Below are positions 43,257-52,746 of a stretch of 64,000 nucleotides of DNA, in pieces; within the stretch, counting starts at the first letter, position 1, and each line of letters begins with the position of its first letter. Both the position numbers and the translations under genes were made by a program. The DNA is from Idiomarina seosinensis_A (lineage in GTDB: Bacteria > Pseudomonadota > Gammaproteobacteria > Enterobacterales > Alteromonadaceae). The DNA lies in assembly GCF_044797955.1 (NCBI RefSeq), contig NZ_CP085211.1, forward strand, positions 2,232,001 to 2,296,000, written 5' to 3'. The notes under the pieces were generated by a model. That model saw only the letters and a list, made by a program, of their open reading frames with translations, ran no database searches and had not been told where the DNA came from.

Positions 43257-44264
43257 CTATCCCGGGTAGGGCACAAACCCCACAGCACGGTATACATTAG
43301 CCAGTGTTTCAGCCGCTTGCTTACGAGCTTTATCAGCTCCCTGTTTCATTACGCTTTGTAAAAAGTCCGGGGCATTTCGCATCTCATTGTAACGTTGCTG
43401 AATCGGCTCCAGCATGGTCACAACGGCCTCGGCAACGTCCTTCTTTAAGTGTCCATACATTTTGTCTTCATATTGCGGAACCAGGCCCTCAATAGACTGA
43501 CCGGTTGCTGCTGACAAAATGCTTAACAGGTTAGACACCCCGGGCTTTTCTACCGGGTCAAAGAAAATTCGGGCTTGCTCATCAGAGTCCGTAACCGCCC
43601 GCTTAATTTTTTTAGTGATTTTCTTCGGATCTTCTAACAGGCCTACATAGTTATTAGGGTTATCGTCCGACTTGGACATTTTCTTAGCAGGTTCCTGCAG
43701 CGACATCACCCGCGCGCCAATTTTCGGTATCATAGGAGCCGGAATTTTGAACACCTCTCCATATAGATTGTTAAAACGCTCGGCTACGTTGCGGGCCAGC
43801 TCCAGGTGCTGCTTCTGGTCTTCACCCACAGGCACTTCGTCGGCCTGATAAAGTAAAATGTCTGCTGCCATCAGGGCTGGATAGGTATACAGACCTGCGT
43901 TGATGTTACCGGTGTGGCGCTGTGATTTATCTTTAAACTGCGTCATCCGGTTAAGTTCGCCCATTTGCGTATAGCAGTTTAATACCCATGCCAGTTCAGC
44001 GTGTTCGGGCACATGCGACTGAATAAATAAGGTACTCAGATCAGGATCAAGGCCACACGCCAGATACAAAGCCAAACCATCTAAGGTTGCTTCAGTCAGC
44101 TGCTTAGGTTGCTGACGGACCGTTATAGCGTGTAAATCGACCAACATAAATTTACAGTCATGGGTCTGCTGCATTTTAACCCAGTTGCTGATAGCTCCAA
44201 TATAATTGCCAACGGATAATTGCCCTGAAGGCTGACATCCACTGAGTACAATGGGTTTTGACAT
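43257..44264 (-). CDS. trpS: Tryptophanyl-tRNA synthetase
   Basis: Charges tRNA-Trp. It has 335 residues from the ATG at 44264, which has an AGGAA site 6 bases upstream. Class I signatures: GCQPSGQLSVGNYIGAI (HIGH equivalent) and KKMSKSDDNPNNY (KMSKS). It starts one base after the rpe stop codon. In E. coli rpe, gph and trpS are successive; gph is missing here. Confidence 0.98.
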   Translation of the reverse strand: MSKPIVLSGCQPSGQLSVGNYIGAISNWVKMQQTHDCKFMLVDLHAITVRQQPKQLTEATLDGLALYLACGLDPDLSTLFIQSHVPEHAELAWVLNCYTQMGELNRMTQFKDKSQRHTGNINAGLYTYPALMAADILLYQADEVPVGEDQKQHLELARNVAERFNNLYGEVFKIPAPMIPKIGARVMSLQEPAKKMSKSDDNPNNYVGLLEDPKKITKKIKRAVTDSDEQARIFFDPVEKPGVSNLLSILSAATGQSIEGLVPQYEDKMYGHLKKDVAEAVVTMLEPIQQRYNEMRNAPDFLQSVMKQGADKARKQAAETLANVYRAVGFVPYPG

Positions 44265-44265
44265 C

Positions 44266-44943
44266 TTAATTTCCTGATCCTGAGAGTGAGATTTGTGCCC
44301 GTAACTGTTTAATAACGTCGGCATAATCGGGTTGGTTAAAAATTGCAGAGCCGGCAACAAACATATCGGCGCCAGCTGCTGCTATTGATGCAATATTGTC
44401 TACGTTAACGCCGCCATCGACCTCCAGCCGTATCTCTCGGTCTACGCCATCGATAAGCGCTCTTACCTGACGTAATTTGTCCAGCGTAGCGGGAATAAAA
44501 GATTGTCCGCCAAAACCCGGATTGACCGACATCAGCAAAACAACGTCAATTTTATCCAGCACATAATCCAGATAATGCAAAGGCGTTGCTGGATTAAACA
44601 CTAACCCGGCCTGGCAACCATGCTCTTTAATAGTCTGAATTGTCCGATCAACGTGCTCGGATGCTTCAGGATGAAAACTAATAATAGAGGCTCCCGCCTT
44701 GGCAAAATCGGGAATAATGCGATCCACAGGCTTAACCATCAGGTGTACATCAATCGGTGCCGTTATACCGTAGTCACGCAGCGCCTGGCATACCATCGGA
44801 CCAATGGTGAGGTTTGGAACGTAGTGATTATCCATAACATCGAAATGAACAACGTCGGCACCGGCGTTAAGAACGTCAGTAACCTCTTCGCCCAAACGGG
44901 CAAAGTCAGCCGATAAGATTGATGGTGCGATGAGTGGTTGCAT
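44266..44943 (-). CDS. rpe: Ribulose-phosphate 3-epimerase
   Basis: Interconverts ribulose-5-phosphate and xylulose-5-phosphate in the pentose phosphate pathway. It has 225 residues. TIM-barrel signatures: IAPSILSADFARLGEEV, VHFDVMDNHYVPNLTIGP with metal-ligand His and Asp, LLMSVNPGFGGQSF, and LEVDGGVNVDNI. It begins the rpe-trpS-pabA-HDOD operon. Confidence 0.98.
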   Translation of the reverse strand: MQPLIAPSILSADFARLGEEVTDVLNAGADVVHFDVMDNHYVPNLTIGPMVCQALRDYGITAPIDVHLMVKPVDRIIPDFAKAGASIISFHPEASEHVDRTIQTIKEHGCQAGLVFNPATPLHYLDYVLDKIDVVLLMSVNPGFGGQSFIPATLDKLRQVRALIDGVDREIRLEVDGGVNVDNIASIAAAGADMFVAGSAIFNQPDYADVIKQLRAQISLSGSGN

Positions 44944-45073
44944 TAGAGTGCCTCTGATCCTATTTGGCGCGGATTATAGCAGGAATAACAAGACAAAAAA
45001 ATTGTTGCAATTAACTGGTATTTGTAACAAATCGCTGATAAATTAAGCAGCGATGGCAGAGGAGACATGTCAG

Positions 45074-45400
45074 ATGCTTCATAATCTAAAACAAACCACC
45101 AGGATCGCGGCCTTTTTAGGTCTGTTACTGTCGGCCTATTTGTTGTGGTCTCCTGCGTCCTCCAGTTCTACAGTTAACAATTCAAATCAACAATGCGAAC
45201 AACTGTTATCCGCCAGTGAAAATGTTAAAACCCGTACACAATGTCAAAGCGTATCAGAGCAATTGACGTGGATGGGTTGGTTTAAAGGCGAAAGCCGCTC
45301 AGTACAGTTTCACTTTATTGATTTGTTTGAATTACTGTTCAGCTCCGGCGAAAAATCACGGAATTCAAACGAGCACTTTCAACAGCAATCATCGCTTTAA
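45074..45400 (+). CDS. Small membrane-anchored protein of unknown function
   Basis: A 108-residue protein I do not recognise. The ATG at 45074 follows GAGGAGA with an 8-base gap. One hydrophobic segment near the N-terminus (residues 11-24, AAFLGLLLSAYLLW) acts as anchor or signal; two Cys in the following region (QQCEQLL and RTQCQSV) could form a disulfide; the segment WMGWFKGESRSVQFHFIDLFELLF is the most family-like part. The stop codon overlaps the start of the DUF2970 gene (TAATG), so the two are coupled. An imperfect inverted repeat TTGTTGCAA/TTGTAACAA (45002-45030) lies in the promoter region shared with rpe. Confidence 0.65.
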   Translation: MLHNLKQTTRIAAFLGLLLSAYLLWSPASSSSTVNNSNQQCEQLLSASENVKTRTQCQSVSEQLTWMGWFKGESRSVQFHFIDLFELLFSSGEKSRNSNEHFQQQSSL

Positions 45401-45612
45401 TGTCACAGTCAAACCAAAAGCCTGGTTTTCTGTCAACGATATTGAGCGTTGTCGCTGCATTTTTTGGCGTCCAGAGTGACAGTAACCGCCAGCGTGACTT
45501 CACCCACGGTAAGCCATTAACCTTTATCATTATTGGCATCGCCTTAGCGACGCTGATGGTAGTGGGGCTTATCGCCATTGTTCAGTTAGTACTGGCGAAC
45601 CACCCCACCTAA
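45400..45612 (+). CDS. DUF2970 family membrane protein
   Basis: A 70-residue protein with the DUF2970 pattern: LSTILSVVAAFFGVQSDSNRQRDF, HGKPL, and one C-terminal transmembrane helix (about residues 42-65). Function unknown. It is translationally coupled to the preceding small gene through TAATG and ends 5 bp before the end of convergent prlC. Confidence 0.82.
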   Translation: MSQSNQKPGFLSTILSVVAAFFGVQSDSNRQRDFTHGKPLTFIIIGIALATLMVVGLIAIVQLVLANHPT

Positions 45613-45617
45613 TGGCG

Positions 45618-47672
45618 TTAAGCCGCGACAATACCACTGTGTCGCAATAAGGGTTCGACTTGTGGCTCGCGTCCTCGGAATTCAACAAATAAATCGGCTG
45701 CGCTGCGACTACCGCCCCGTTCCAAAATAGCATTCAAAAAGTCGCGCCCTGTCGTGGCGTTAAAAATGCCTTCTTCCTCAAAGCGCGAAAAGGCATCAGC
45801 GGATAATACCTCAGCCCATTTGTAACTGTAGTAACCCGCTGCGTAGCCACCAGCAAATATATGTCCGAAACTGTGTTGAAAACGGTTATATTCCGGCGGC
45901 ATGCGAACCGCAACCTGCTCGCGTACCTGCTGTAACACCTCTGCGATTTCGGCACCGCGCCGGGGGTCATACTGATGATGGACGCGCATATCAAATAACG
46001 AAAATTCCAGCTGTCGCACCATTTGCATTGCTGACTGAAAGTTTTTAGCTGCCAGCATCTTTTGCAGCAGTTCTTCAGGCAATCGCTCACCGGTTTCATA
46101 ATGGCCGGAAATATGAGCTAACGCATCAGGCTCCCAGCACCAGTTTTCTAAAAACTGACTGGGCAGCTCAACAGCATCCCATTCCACACCATTAATACCC
46201 GACACGCCGGCGGTATCAATTTGTGTCAGCATATGGTGGAGGCCATGACCGAACTCGTGAAATAAAGTCAGCACTTCGTCATGAGTAAACAACGCCGGTT
46301 TGTTCCCGACCGGCTTGCTAAAATTGCAGGTTAAGAACGCCACCGGGTACTGAACTTCACCAGACTGTTTGACTCGACGGCCCACACAGTCGGCCATCCA
46401 TGCCCCGCCACGCTTACCCGAGCGCGCATACAAATCAAGATAAAAACTTCCCCGTAACTGACCTTCAGCGTCATGGATTCGGAAAAACCGAACTTGCGGA
46501 TGCCAGCTATTAACATCCTTTTGTTCACTTATCGTCATGCCAAACAAGCGCTTGACGACTTCAAATAACCCATTAAGAACTTGTTGTTCAGGAAAGTAAG
46601 GGCGCAGCAGCTCATCCGACACAGCGTAACGTTGCTGTTTTAACTGTTCGCTGTAGTAGGGCACATCCCAGGCCTGCAGTTCCTTAACACCAGCTTGCTC
46701 TGCGAAAGCCGCTATTTCAGCGTACTCATGCTTAGCCTGAGGCAACGAGCGCTCAGATAAATCATCCAGGAACTCCAGCACCTGTTCAGGTGACTCCGCC
46801 ATTTTTGTTGCCAGTGACATATCAGCATAGTCATCAAAGCCGAGTAAATTAGCCAGTTCATGACGCAGGGCAACGGTTTCGTTCATAATTTCGCTGTTGT
46901 CGTACTGACCAGCGTTTGGCCCCTGATCAGATGCTCGCGTGGTAAATGCCTGATACATTTCGCGCCGCAATTCACGATCCTCTGCGTACAGCATCACCGG
47001 CAAATAACTGGGGATATCCAGGGTGAATAACCAGCCGCTTTTTCCGGCACTCTCGGCTGCTTCGGCCGCGGCTTCTTGAATACTCTCGGGCAGCCCTGCT
47101 AGCCGCGCTTCATCAGTAACATGGCAGCTCCAGGCTTGGGTTGCATCCAGCAAATTGTTACTAAACTGAGAAGACAACTCGGATAGTTTCGCCGAAATAC
47201 TGGCGTAACGTTGCTTTTTGTCTTCCGGTAAATCAACACCCGACAAGTGAAAGTCACGCAATGTATCGGTTAACAGTTTCTGCTGCGCCTGGCTAAGCTG
47301 CGAAAACGACTCGCTGTCGCGTAAGCTCTGATACGCGTCAAAAAGCCCTTTGTGCTGACCGACAAAAGTCGAATAGTCAGACAACAGCGGTAGGCAGGCA
47401 TCGTGAGCTTCTCGCAAGGCTGCGGTACTGACCACTGAATTAAGATGCGACACCGGTGCCCATACCTGCTCAATCTTTTCATCAGCATCGGTTAGTGGCT
47501 CAACCAGACCCACCCAGCTAAAGTCACCCCGCTGTAATACCTCATCGATGGTTTGTTTGGCTTCCGCTATACGCTGTTCCATTGCCGGTACAATGTGCTC
47601 TGGCTCGATAGCGGCAAAGTTCGGTAAACTCTCGCCCGTTGACGTGGTTTGCAGTAAAGGGTTGTCGGTCAT
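45618..47672 (-). CDS. prlC: Oligopeptidase A
   Basis: A cytosolic M3 zinc metallopeptidase that degrades signal peptides and short peptides. It has 684 residues, near the E. coli length of 680. The zinc motif is FHEFGHGLHHML, with the third ligand Glu in the following NGVEWDAVELPSQFLENW. It begins TDNPLLQTTSTGESLPNFAAIEPEHIVPA, typical of the family. It is transcribed alone; a 158-bp gap separates it from the divergent DPP-IV-like gene. Confidence 0.97.
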   Translation of the reverse strand: MTDNPLLQTTSTGESLPNFAAIEPEHIVPAMEQRIAEAKQTIDEVLQRGDFSWVGLVEPLTDADEKIEQVWAPVSHLNSVVSTAALREAHDACLPLLSDYSTFVGQHKGLFDAYQSLRDSESFSQLSQAQQKLLTDTLRDFHLSGVDLPEDKKQRYASISAKLSELSSQFSNNLLDATQAWSCHVTDEARLAGLPESIQEAAAEAAESAGKSGWLFTLDIPSYLPVMLYAEDRELRREMYQAFTTRASDQGPNAGQYDNSEIMNETVALRHELANLLGFDDYADMSLATKMAESPEQVLEFLDDLSERSLPQAKHEYAEIAAFAEQAGVKELQAWDVPYYSEQLKQQRYAVSDELLRPYFPEQQVLNGLFEVVKRLFGMTISEQKDVNSWHPQVRFFRIHDAEGQLRGSFYLDLYARSGKRGGAWMADCVGRRVKQSGEVQYPVAFLTCNFSKPVGNKPALFTHDEVLTLFHEFGHGLHHMLTQIDTAGVSGINGVEWDAVELPSQFLENWCWEPDALAHISGHYETGERLPEELLQKMLAAKNFQSAMQMVRQLEFSLFDMRVHHQYDPRRGAEIAEVLQQVREQVAVRMPPEYNRFQHSFGHIFAGGYAAGYYSYKWAEVLSADAFSRFEEEGIFNATTGRDFLNAILERGGSRSAADLFVEFRGREPQVEPLLRHSGIVAA

Positions 47673-47830
47673 GGTTACCTCATAAAACGATTTGTAGTAA
47701 TTTTGCTGTTAGCCTGGAATAGATATTGGGCTGCACAGAACATCTTCAAGCTGCTGCTCTGTAATTATCTTTTGCATAAGGTATCATTGCGTTTAATTAT
47801 TGCGAGCTAAAAATTATTAAAGGCAATTAA

Positions 47831-50140
47831 ATGACACTAAGGTCTCTAACCATTAAAAAACGACCCGGACAAAGCCTGTGGCTGGCCGGTTTGACCCTAC
47901 TTTTTATCGCTGGCTGCTCCGGAACTGCCACTACAACCGCTTCGGTAAAAAATTCGGGAACCAATGCAGCTGCGGGGCCACTGACTTTAGAGTCGATTTA
48001 CAGCAGCAATAAATACCAGCTGGACTACCCTACACCCACCCGTTGGTTAGCTGACGGCTCAGGCTACACAGTTCTGGAACAATCCAGTTCCGGCAAGGGC
48101 CAGGATATTGTTCGCTACCATCCGCAAACGAACCAGCGCGAAGTGCTGGTTAGTGCTCGTCAGCTAACACCAAAAGGTAAAGACGAAGCTCTCTCAATAG
48201 CGGACTACCAGTGGTCGGCAGACAGTAATAAAGTGCTGATATTCACTAATACCCGGCGCTCATGGCGGACTCATACGCTGGGTGACTACTGGGTCTTAGA
48301 TCGAACAGACAACCAGCTGCGGCAATTAGGTGGAAGTGCACCGGAAGCCAGTCTGCAATTTGCAAAATTTAATCCCCAGGGCAATAAAGTTGCCTACGTA
48401 ATGCAGAACAATCTGTATGTCGAAAACCTGACCACTGACAGCATCCTGGCACTCACTGATGACGGCAGTGAGACGATTGTGAACGGCACCTTCGACTGGG
48501 TTAATGAAGAGGAGTTCTTTTTGCGGGATGGTTTTCGGTGGAGTGCGGACGGTGAGCATATTGCCTATTGGCAGTTAAACACCGAAGGCACGCCGATATT
48601 TACAATGATTAACAATACTGAGGATTTGTATCCGACGCTTAAGCGTTTTCCCTACCCCAAAGTCGGGCAAACTAACGCCGCAATGCGCATTGGGGTGCTG
48701 CCCGCAGGCGGTGGCCCCACAACCTGGATGCAGTTGCCCGGCGACCCCCGCCAACACTATCTAGTGCGTATGCAATGGGCAGGCAACAGCGAGCAACTAC
48801 TGATTCAGCAGCTAACCCGGCGCCAGCACATCAACCGGGTGTTTTTGAGTGACATATCAGCGGGCAAAAGTCAGGAACTGATCCGGGAAACCACAGAGTC
48901 CTGGGCCGAATATGTGGATGATGTGCACTTTTTTGATCAGGGCAAACGGTTCAGCTGGCTCTCAGAGCGCAGCGGTTACCGTCATCTTTACACGGTTAAC
49001 CGGCAAACCGGCAGGATGACTGCCATAACTAAGGGTAACTGGGATGTCATCGATGTACTGCGTTTTGATAAAAGCCAGGACTGGGTTTACTTTATTGCTT
49101 CACCCGATAATCCGCTTGAACGCTACCTGTTCCGGGCCAGTTTAAGCGGCAACGGTGTTTTAGAGCGTTTGACCCCTGACCGGCCAGGTACACACAATTA
49201 CCAGATTTCCACCGATGGTCGTTACGCGCAACACAGTTACAGCGCCACAAACAAGGTGCCGACAACGGATATGATCAGCTTACCGGATCATCAGGTTATC
49301 CGGTCGGTGGTCGACAACAAAGCAGTTCAACAGGCAGTTGATAACGTCGACCGCGAACCCGTTGAGTTTTTCCGTGTCGACGCTCGCGACGGCGTTGCGT
49401 TAGATGGCTATATCATGCGCCCTGCTAACTTTGACGCCAGTAAAAAATATCCTATTTTATTTTATGTTTATGGCGAACCCTGGGGTCAGACCGTTGCTAA
49501 CAAATGGGGCGGTTCAACTTTCCTCTGGCACACATTGCTTACTCAACAGGGCTACATTGTTGCCTCCATCGACAACCGCGGCACGAAGTCGCCGCGAGGC
49601 TTTCAATGGCGCCGCTCGATTTACAAAAAACTTGGCGTTATTACGGTACGGGATCAATACGATGCGCTGCAACAAATGGCCAGCCGCTGGGACTTTATTG
49701 ATACCCGCCAGGTGGGAATTTGGGGACACAGCGGCGGAGGCTCGCAGACTCTTAACGCTCTTTTTCGTTACCCCGATACCTATCAGATGGGCATAGCTCT
49801 GGCGCCGGTTCCGGACTTAACGCTGTACGATACGATTTATCAGGAACGCTATTCGGGCCTGCTGCCGGAGTCTTCCGAGCAGTACCAGCAAACTTCGGCT
49901 ATAACCCACGCTGGAAATTTAGCCGGCGATTTGTTGCTGGTACATGGCACAGGTGATGATAATGTTCATTATCAGGGCACCGAACGGCTGGTTAACGAAT
50001 TAATCAAACAGGGTAAGCAATTTGATTTTTTTGCTTACCCTAATCGCAGTCATGGTATCTACGAAGGACAAGGAACAACACTTCACCTGCGTACCATGAT
50101 GACTCAGTTCATTGAGCAACATTTACCCGCCAACAATTAG
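47831..50140 (+). CDS. S9 family peptidase, dipeptidyl peptidase IV-like lipoprotein
   Basis: A 769-residue serine peptidase. The N-terminus is a lipoprotein signal (LWLAGLTLLFIAGC), so it should sit at the cell envelope and act on peptides in the periplasm or outside. A DPP-IV type beta-propeller (about 60-510, with NEEEFFLRDGFRWSADGEHIAYW containing the Glu-Glu motif that binds the substrate amino end) precedes the alpha/beta-hydrolase domain. The triad is Ser634 in GHSGGG (GWSYGG in animal DPP-IV), an Asp in GTGDDNVH (709 or 710), and His741 in RSHGIY. X-Pro dipeptide release is likely but not proven. Confidence 0.93.
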   Translation: MTLRSLTIKKRPGQSLWLAGLTLLFIAGCSGTATTTASVKNSGTNAAAGPLTLESIYSSNKYQLDYPTPTRWLADGSGYTVLEQSSSGKGQDIVRYHPQTNQREVLVSARQLTPKGKDEALSIADYQWSADSNKVLIFTNTRRSWRTHTLGDYWVLDRTDNQLRQLGGSAPEASLQFAKFNPQGNKVAYVMQNNLYVENLTTDSILALTDDGSETIVNGTFDWVNEEEFFLRDGFRWSADGEHIAYWQLNTEGTPIFTMINNTEDLYPTLKRFPYPKVGQTNAAMRIGVLPAGGGPTTWMQLPGDPRQHYLVRMQWAGNSEQLLIQQLTRRQHINRVFLSDISAGKSQELIRETTESWAEYVDDVHFFDQGKRFSWLSERSGYRHLYTVNRQTGRMTAITKGNWDVIDVLRFDKSQDWVYFIASPDNPLERYLFRASLSGNGVLERLTPDRPGTHNYQISTDGRYAQHSYSATNKVPTTDMISLPDHQVIRSVVDNKAVQQAVDNVDREPVEFFRVDARDGVALDGYIMRPANFDASKKYPILFYVYGEPWGQTVANKWGGSTFLWHTLLTQQGYIVASIDNRGTKSPRGFQWRRSIYKKLGVITVRDQYDALQQMASRWDFIDTRQVGIWGHSGGGSQTLNALFRYPDTYQMGIALAPVPDLTLYDTIYQERYSGLLPESSEQYQQTSAITHAGNLAGDLLLVHGTGDDNVHYQGTERLVNELIKQGKQFDFFAYPNRSHGIYEGQGTTLHLRTMMTQFIEQHLPANN

Positions 50141-50188
50141 GGAATGCTGATCTTTAAGTGTCCCCTGCGGGTATAATTTTACATCCAA

Positions 50189-50222
50189 ATCCGTGCTCTA
50201 ATTGCAGCGGATGGTTTTTTTA
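50189..50222 (+). terminator. Terminator after the DPP-IV-like gene
   Basis: ATCCGTGC (50189-50196) pairs with GCAGCGGAT (50204-50212) with one bulged base, followed by GGTTTTTTT. It lies about 50 bp after the stop codon and 45 bp before gor. Confidence 0.65.
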
Positions 50223-50267
50223 TTCAAGATACGGGCAGACTAAACATTCTGACAGGAGTTATGCAGT

Positions 50268-51620
50268 ATGAGCAGACATTATGACTATTTAGCGATTGGT
50301 GCGGGCAGTGGCGGTATAGCCTCAGCCAATCGTGCAGCCATTCGCGGCGCAAAAGCAGCGGTTATCGAAGCTAAAGCTGTCGGCGGCACTTGCGTCAACG
50401 TTGGCTGTGTACCGAAAAAAGTCATGTGGTACGGCGCCCATATTGCAGAGGCCATGAAATATTCGTCTGCTTATGGGTTTGATGTTGAGCAAAAAGGCTT
50501 CGACTGGGGTACCATGGTAAAAAATCGTGAAGCTTATATCGAGCGAATTCACGGCGGCTATCACCGGGGCTTTGAGGGTAACGGGGTCGAGTTTATCGAA
50601 GGCTTTGCGACCTTTGTTGATCAACGAACTGTTGAAGTTAACGGCGAAAAGATTACCGCTGACCATATTACTATTGCGACTGGCGGCCGGCCGATGATTC
50701 CGGATATTCCGGGTGCAGAGCACGGTATCGACTCGGACGGCTTTTTTGCCCTGACCGAACAGCCTAAAAAAGCTGCGGTGGTCGGCGCAGGTTATATTGC
50801 GGTGGAGATTGCCGGAGTTTTCCATTCATTGGGTACCGATACCCATTTATTGGTGCGCCGTGATCGCCCCTTACGTACCTTTGACAAATATATTACCGAT
50901 GGCTTAGTCGAACGGATGCAGCAGGACGGACCCAGCTTACATACCGAAACCTCTGTAAAGGAAGTCGTCAAAGCTGATGACGGGCGCCTGACTCTGCATT
51001 TTGAAAATGGCGAACAAATGACGGATGTTGATTGCCTGGTCTGGGCTATTGGCCGCCTGCCGGCAACCGACAGTATTAACATTGAAGCAACCGGCGTTGA
51101 GCTGGATGCTGATGGCTATATCCACGTCGACAAATACCAGAATACTAATGTGCAGGGCATTTACGCAGTGGGCGATAACACCGGAGCAACCGCTTTGACT
51201 CCTGTAGCCATTAAAGCTGGCCGGCAGCTGGCAGAGCGGTTATTCAACGACATGCCGAATGCTCACATGGACTTCGAAAATATTGCAACAGTCGTTTTCA
51301 GCCACCCGACCATCGGTACCGTCGGTCTGAGCGAAGAAGATGCTGTAGTAAAATACGGAGCCAAGAATATCACAACCTACACGTCGTCTTTTGCAGCCAT
51401 GTACAACGCCGTAACCCCACACCGTGCACTCAGCTATTTTAAACTGGTGTGCTACGGGCCTGAAGAAAAGGTGGTTGGAATACACGGGATTGGTGAAGGT
51501 ATGGACGAAATACTTCAGGGTTTTGCTGTGGCGGTTAAAATGGGTGCTCGCAAGTCGGATCTGGACGCCACGGTAGCGTTACACCCGACTTCCGCAGAGG
51601 AGTTTGTTACTTTGCGCTAA
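50268..51620 (+). CDS. gor: Glutathione-disulfide reductase
   Basis: FAD- and NADPH-dependent flavoenzyme that keeps glutathione reduced. It has 450 residues, as in E. coli. FAD-binding GAGSGGIASANRAA, redox-active disulfide GGTCVNVGCVPKKVMW, NADPH-binding GAGYIAVEIAGVFHSLG with VRRDRPLRTFD arginines, and the C-terminal LHPTSAEEFVTLR with the catalytic His-Glu pair are all present. An AGGAG site precedes the start. Its stop overlaps the end of convergent yaiI by 4 bp. Confidence 0.97.
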   Translation: MSRHYDYLAIGAGSGGIASANRAAIRGAKAAVIEAKAVGGTCVNVGCVPKKVMWYGAHIAEAMKYSSAYGFDVEQKGFDWGTMVKNREAYIERIHGGYHRGFEGNGVEFIEGFATFVDQRTVEVNGEKITADHITIATGGRPMIPDIPGAEHGIDSDGFFALTEQPKKAAVVGAGYIAVEIAGVFHSLGTDTHLLVRRDRPLRTFDKYITDGLVERMQQDGPSLHTETSVKEVVKADDGRLTLHFENGEQMTDVDCLVWAIGRLPATDSINIEATGVELDADGYIHVDKYQNTNVQGIYAVGDNTGATALTPVAIKAGRQLAERLFNDMPNAHMDFENIATVVFSHPTIGTVGLSEEDAVVKYGAKNITTYTSSFAAMYNAVTPHRALSYFKLVCYGPEEKVVGIHGIGEGMDEILQGFAVAVKMGARKSDLDATVALHPTSAEEFVTLR

Positions 51621-52075
51621 GAGGTACTGCGAGGCACCTTTGCTAACCAGCGGTCCAGTTGGTTAGCAAAGGCCATTTTGTCTCGTTGCGACAGTGCTGC
51701 AGGCCCTCCGGTGTGTACTCCACTGGCCCGCATAGTATCCATAAAATCCCGCACATTAAGACGACTTTTGATATTTTCTTTGGTAAATAACTCGCCCCTT
51801 GGGCTAAGCGCTAAAGCGGCTTTACTGATCACCTCATCTGCCAGCGGAATATCGCTGGTAATGACCAGGTCGCCAGCGCCGACCCGGTTGACTATTTCGT
51901 TATCAGCAACATCAAAGCCACTGGCTACCTGAACGCAGGATATCCACTTTGAAGGCGGCACTTTTAGCATTTGATTAGCAACCAGAGTAACGGGTATCTG
52001 CTTACGATTCGCTGCACGATAGAGAATTTCTTTAATAGCGACCGGACAGGCATCGGCGTCAACCCATAACTTCAT
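51617..52075 (-). CDS. yaiI: YaiI/YqxD family protein (UPF0178, PIN-like)
   Basis: A 152-residue protein of the DUF188 family, whose fold resembles PIN nucleases. It starts MKLWVDADACPVAIKEIL when the ATG at 52075 is used; a TTG 7 codons upstream is possible but weakly supported. GFDVADNEIVNRVGAGDLVITSDIPLA and RDFMDTMRASG are conserved. Function is not established. It is the last gene of the hemH-led run. Confidence 0.92.
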   Translation of the reverse strand: MKLWVDADACPVAIKEILYRAANRKQIPVTLVANQMLKVPPSKWISCVQVASGFDVADNEIVNRVGAGDLVITSDIPLADEVISKAALALSPRGELFTKENIKSRLNVRDFMDTMRASGVHTGGPAALSQRDKMAFANQLDRWLAKVPRSTS

Positions 52076-52088
52076 ACTTGCAGACGCC

Positions 52089-52730
52089 TCACTCAACTCG
52101 GGTTACACGAAAGCGCCGATTAGCACCTTCCCGACCAAAGAAAAACGAGTTCAACGCTCCTCGTTCAATGTAATAATCGCCATCTTCCTGCCAGCGGAAA
52201 TATCCCACACTTTCAGTCTGCTTCCACACCTGGCCGTTTTCCAGCGTAATAATCCAGTTACCGTAAGGATCCTCGCGCCGCTCTGCTACCTTAACCTGTA
52301 ATTTTTCGATTTTACCTTGCTGGTCGGCGTTTTTATGCTCCATACCAAAGCGCTCGGCATTATCCTGCCGGTCATCATCTTCCCGATGGTTACGCTCAGA
52401 ACGCATTGCCTGTCCTTTCTCCCGCGCTTGCTCAGCCATGTGCTGACCGTGCTGCCTGCCTTCCTGCCCTTGCTTTTTACCGCGCTTCTGGCCCATTTCG
52501 CGCTGTTGCTTGCCCATTTCCTGTTGTTGTTGACCCATTTGCTGGCGCTGCTGCATATCCTCGCCGTGCTGCCGCTGTTGGTTTTTAGCCATGTTGTCAT
52601 AACAAACCAGTCGCTCCAGCGAATCTTCCATCGCCGCACAGCGCTGCATCTCGTTTTGCTGCGCCTGGGTCGCCGCAGACACAACCAGTGTCAGTACGGA
52701 GGCTAAATAAGTAATGCTGTGTTTTTTCAT
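52089..52730 (-). CDS. Secreted Gln/Met-rich repeat protein of unknown function
   Basis: A 213-residue exported protein. It has a signal peptide (1-23, cleavage after TQA), a short segment with two cysteines and the motif RLVCYD (C31, C43), then a very polar region rich in Gln, Met, Gly, Lys and Arg (about 48-110) with 7-residue units MQQRQQ-, MGQQQQE, MGKQQRE, MGQKRGK at 59-85. The C-terminal part (about 146-213, ITLENGQVWKQTESVGYFRW then FRVTRV) looks like a compact beta domain. A Cys plus RLxCYD start with such an end occurs in other proteobacterial envelope proteins without known roles. It sits 16 bp after the aspartyl protease gene. Confidence 0.65.
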   Translation of the reverse strand: MKKHSITYLASVLTLVVSAATQAQQNEMQRCAAMEDSLERLVCYDNMAKNQQRQHGEDMQQRQQMGQQQQEMGKQQREMGQKRGKKQGQEGRQHGQHMAEQAREKGQAMRSERNHREDDDRQDNAERFGMEHKNADQQGKIEKLQVKVAERREDPYGNWIITLENGQVWKQTESVGYFRWQEDGDYYIERGALNSFFFGREGANRRFRVTRVE

Positions 52731-52746
52731 AATCTGTTACCTTTCG

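Noticed and set aside
47708..47776. Minus-strand 22-codon ORF upstream of prlC (begins MQKIITEQQLEDVL)
   Set aside because: Protein-like composition and position suggested a leader peptide, but there is no ribosome binding site and no hairpin coupling it to prlC.
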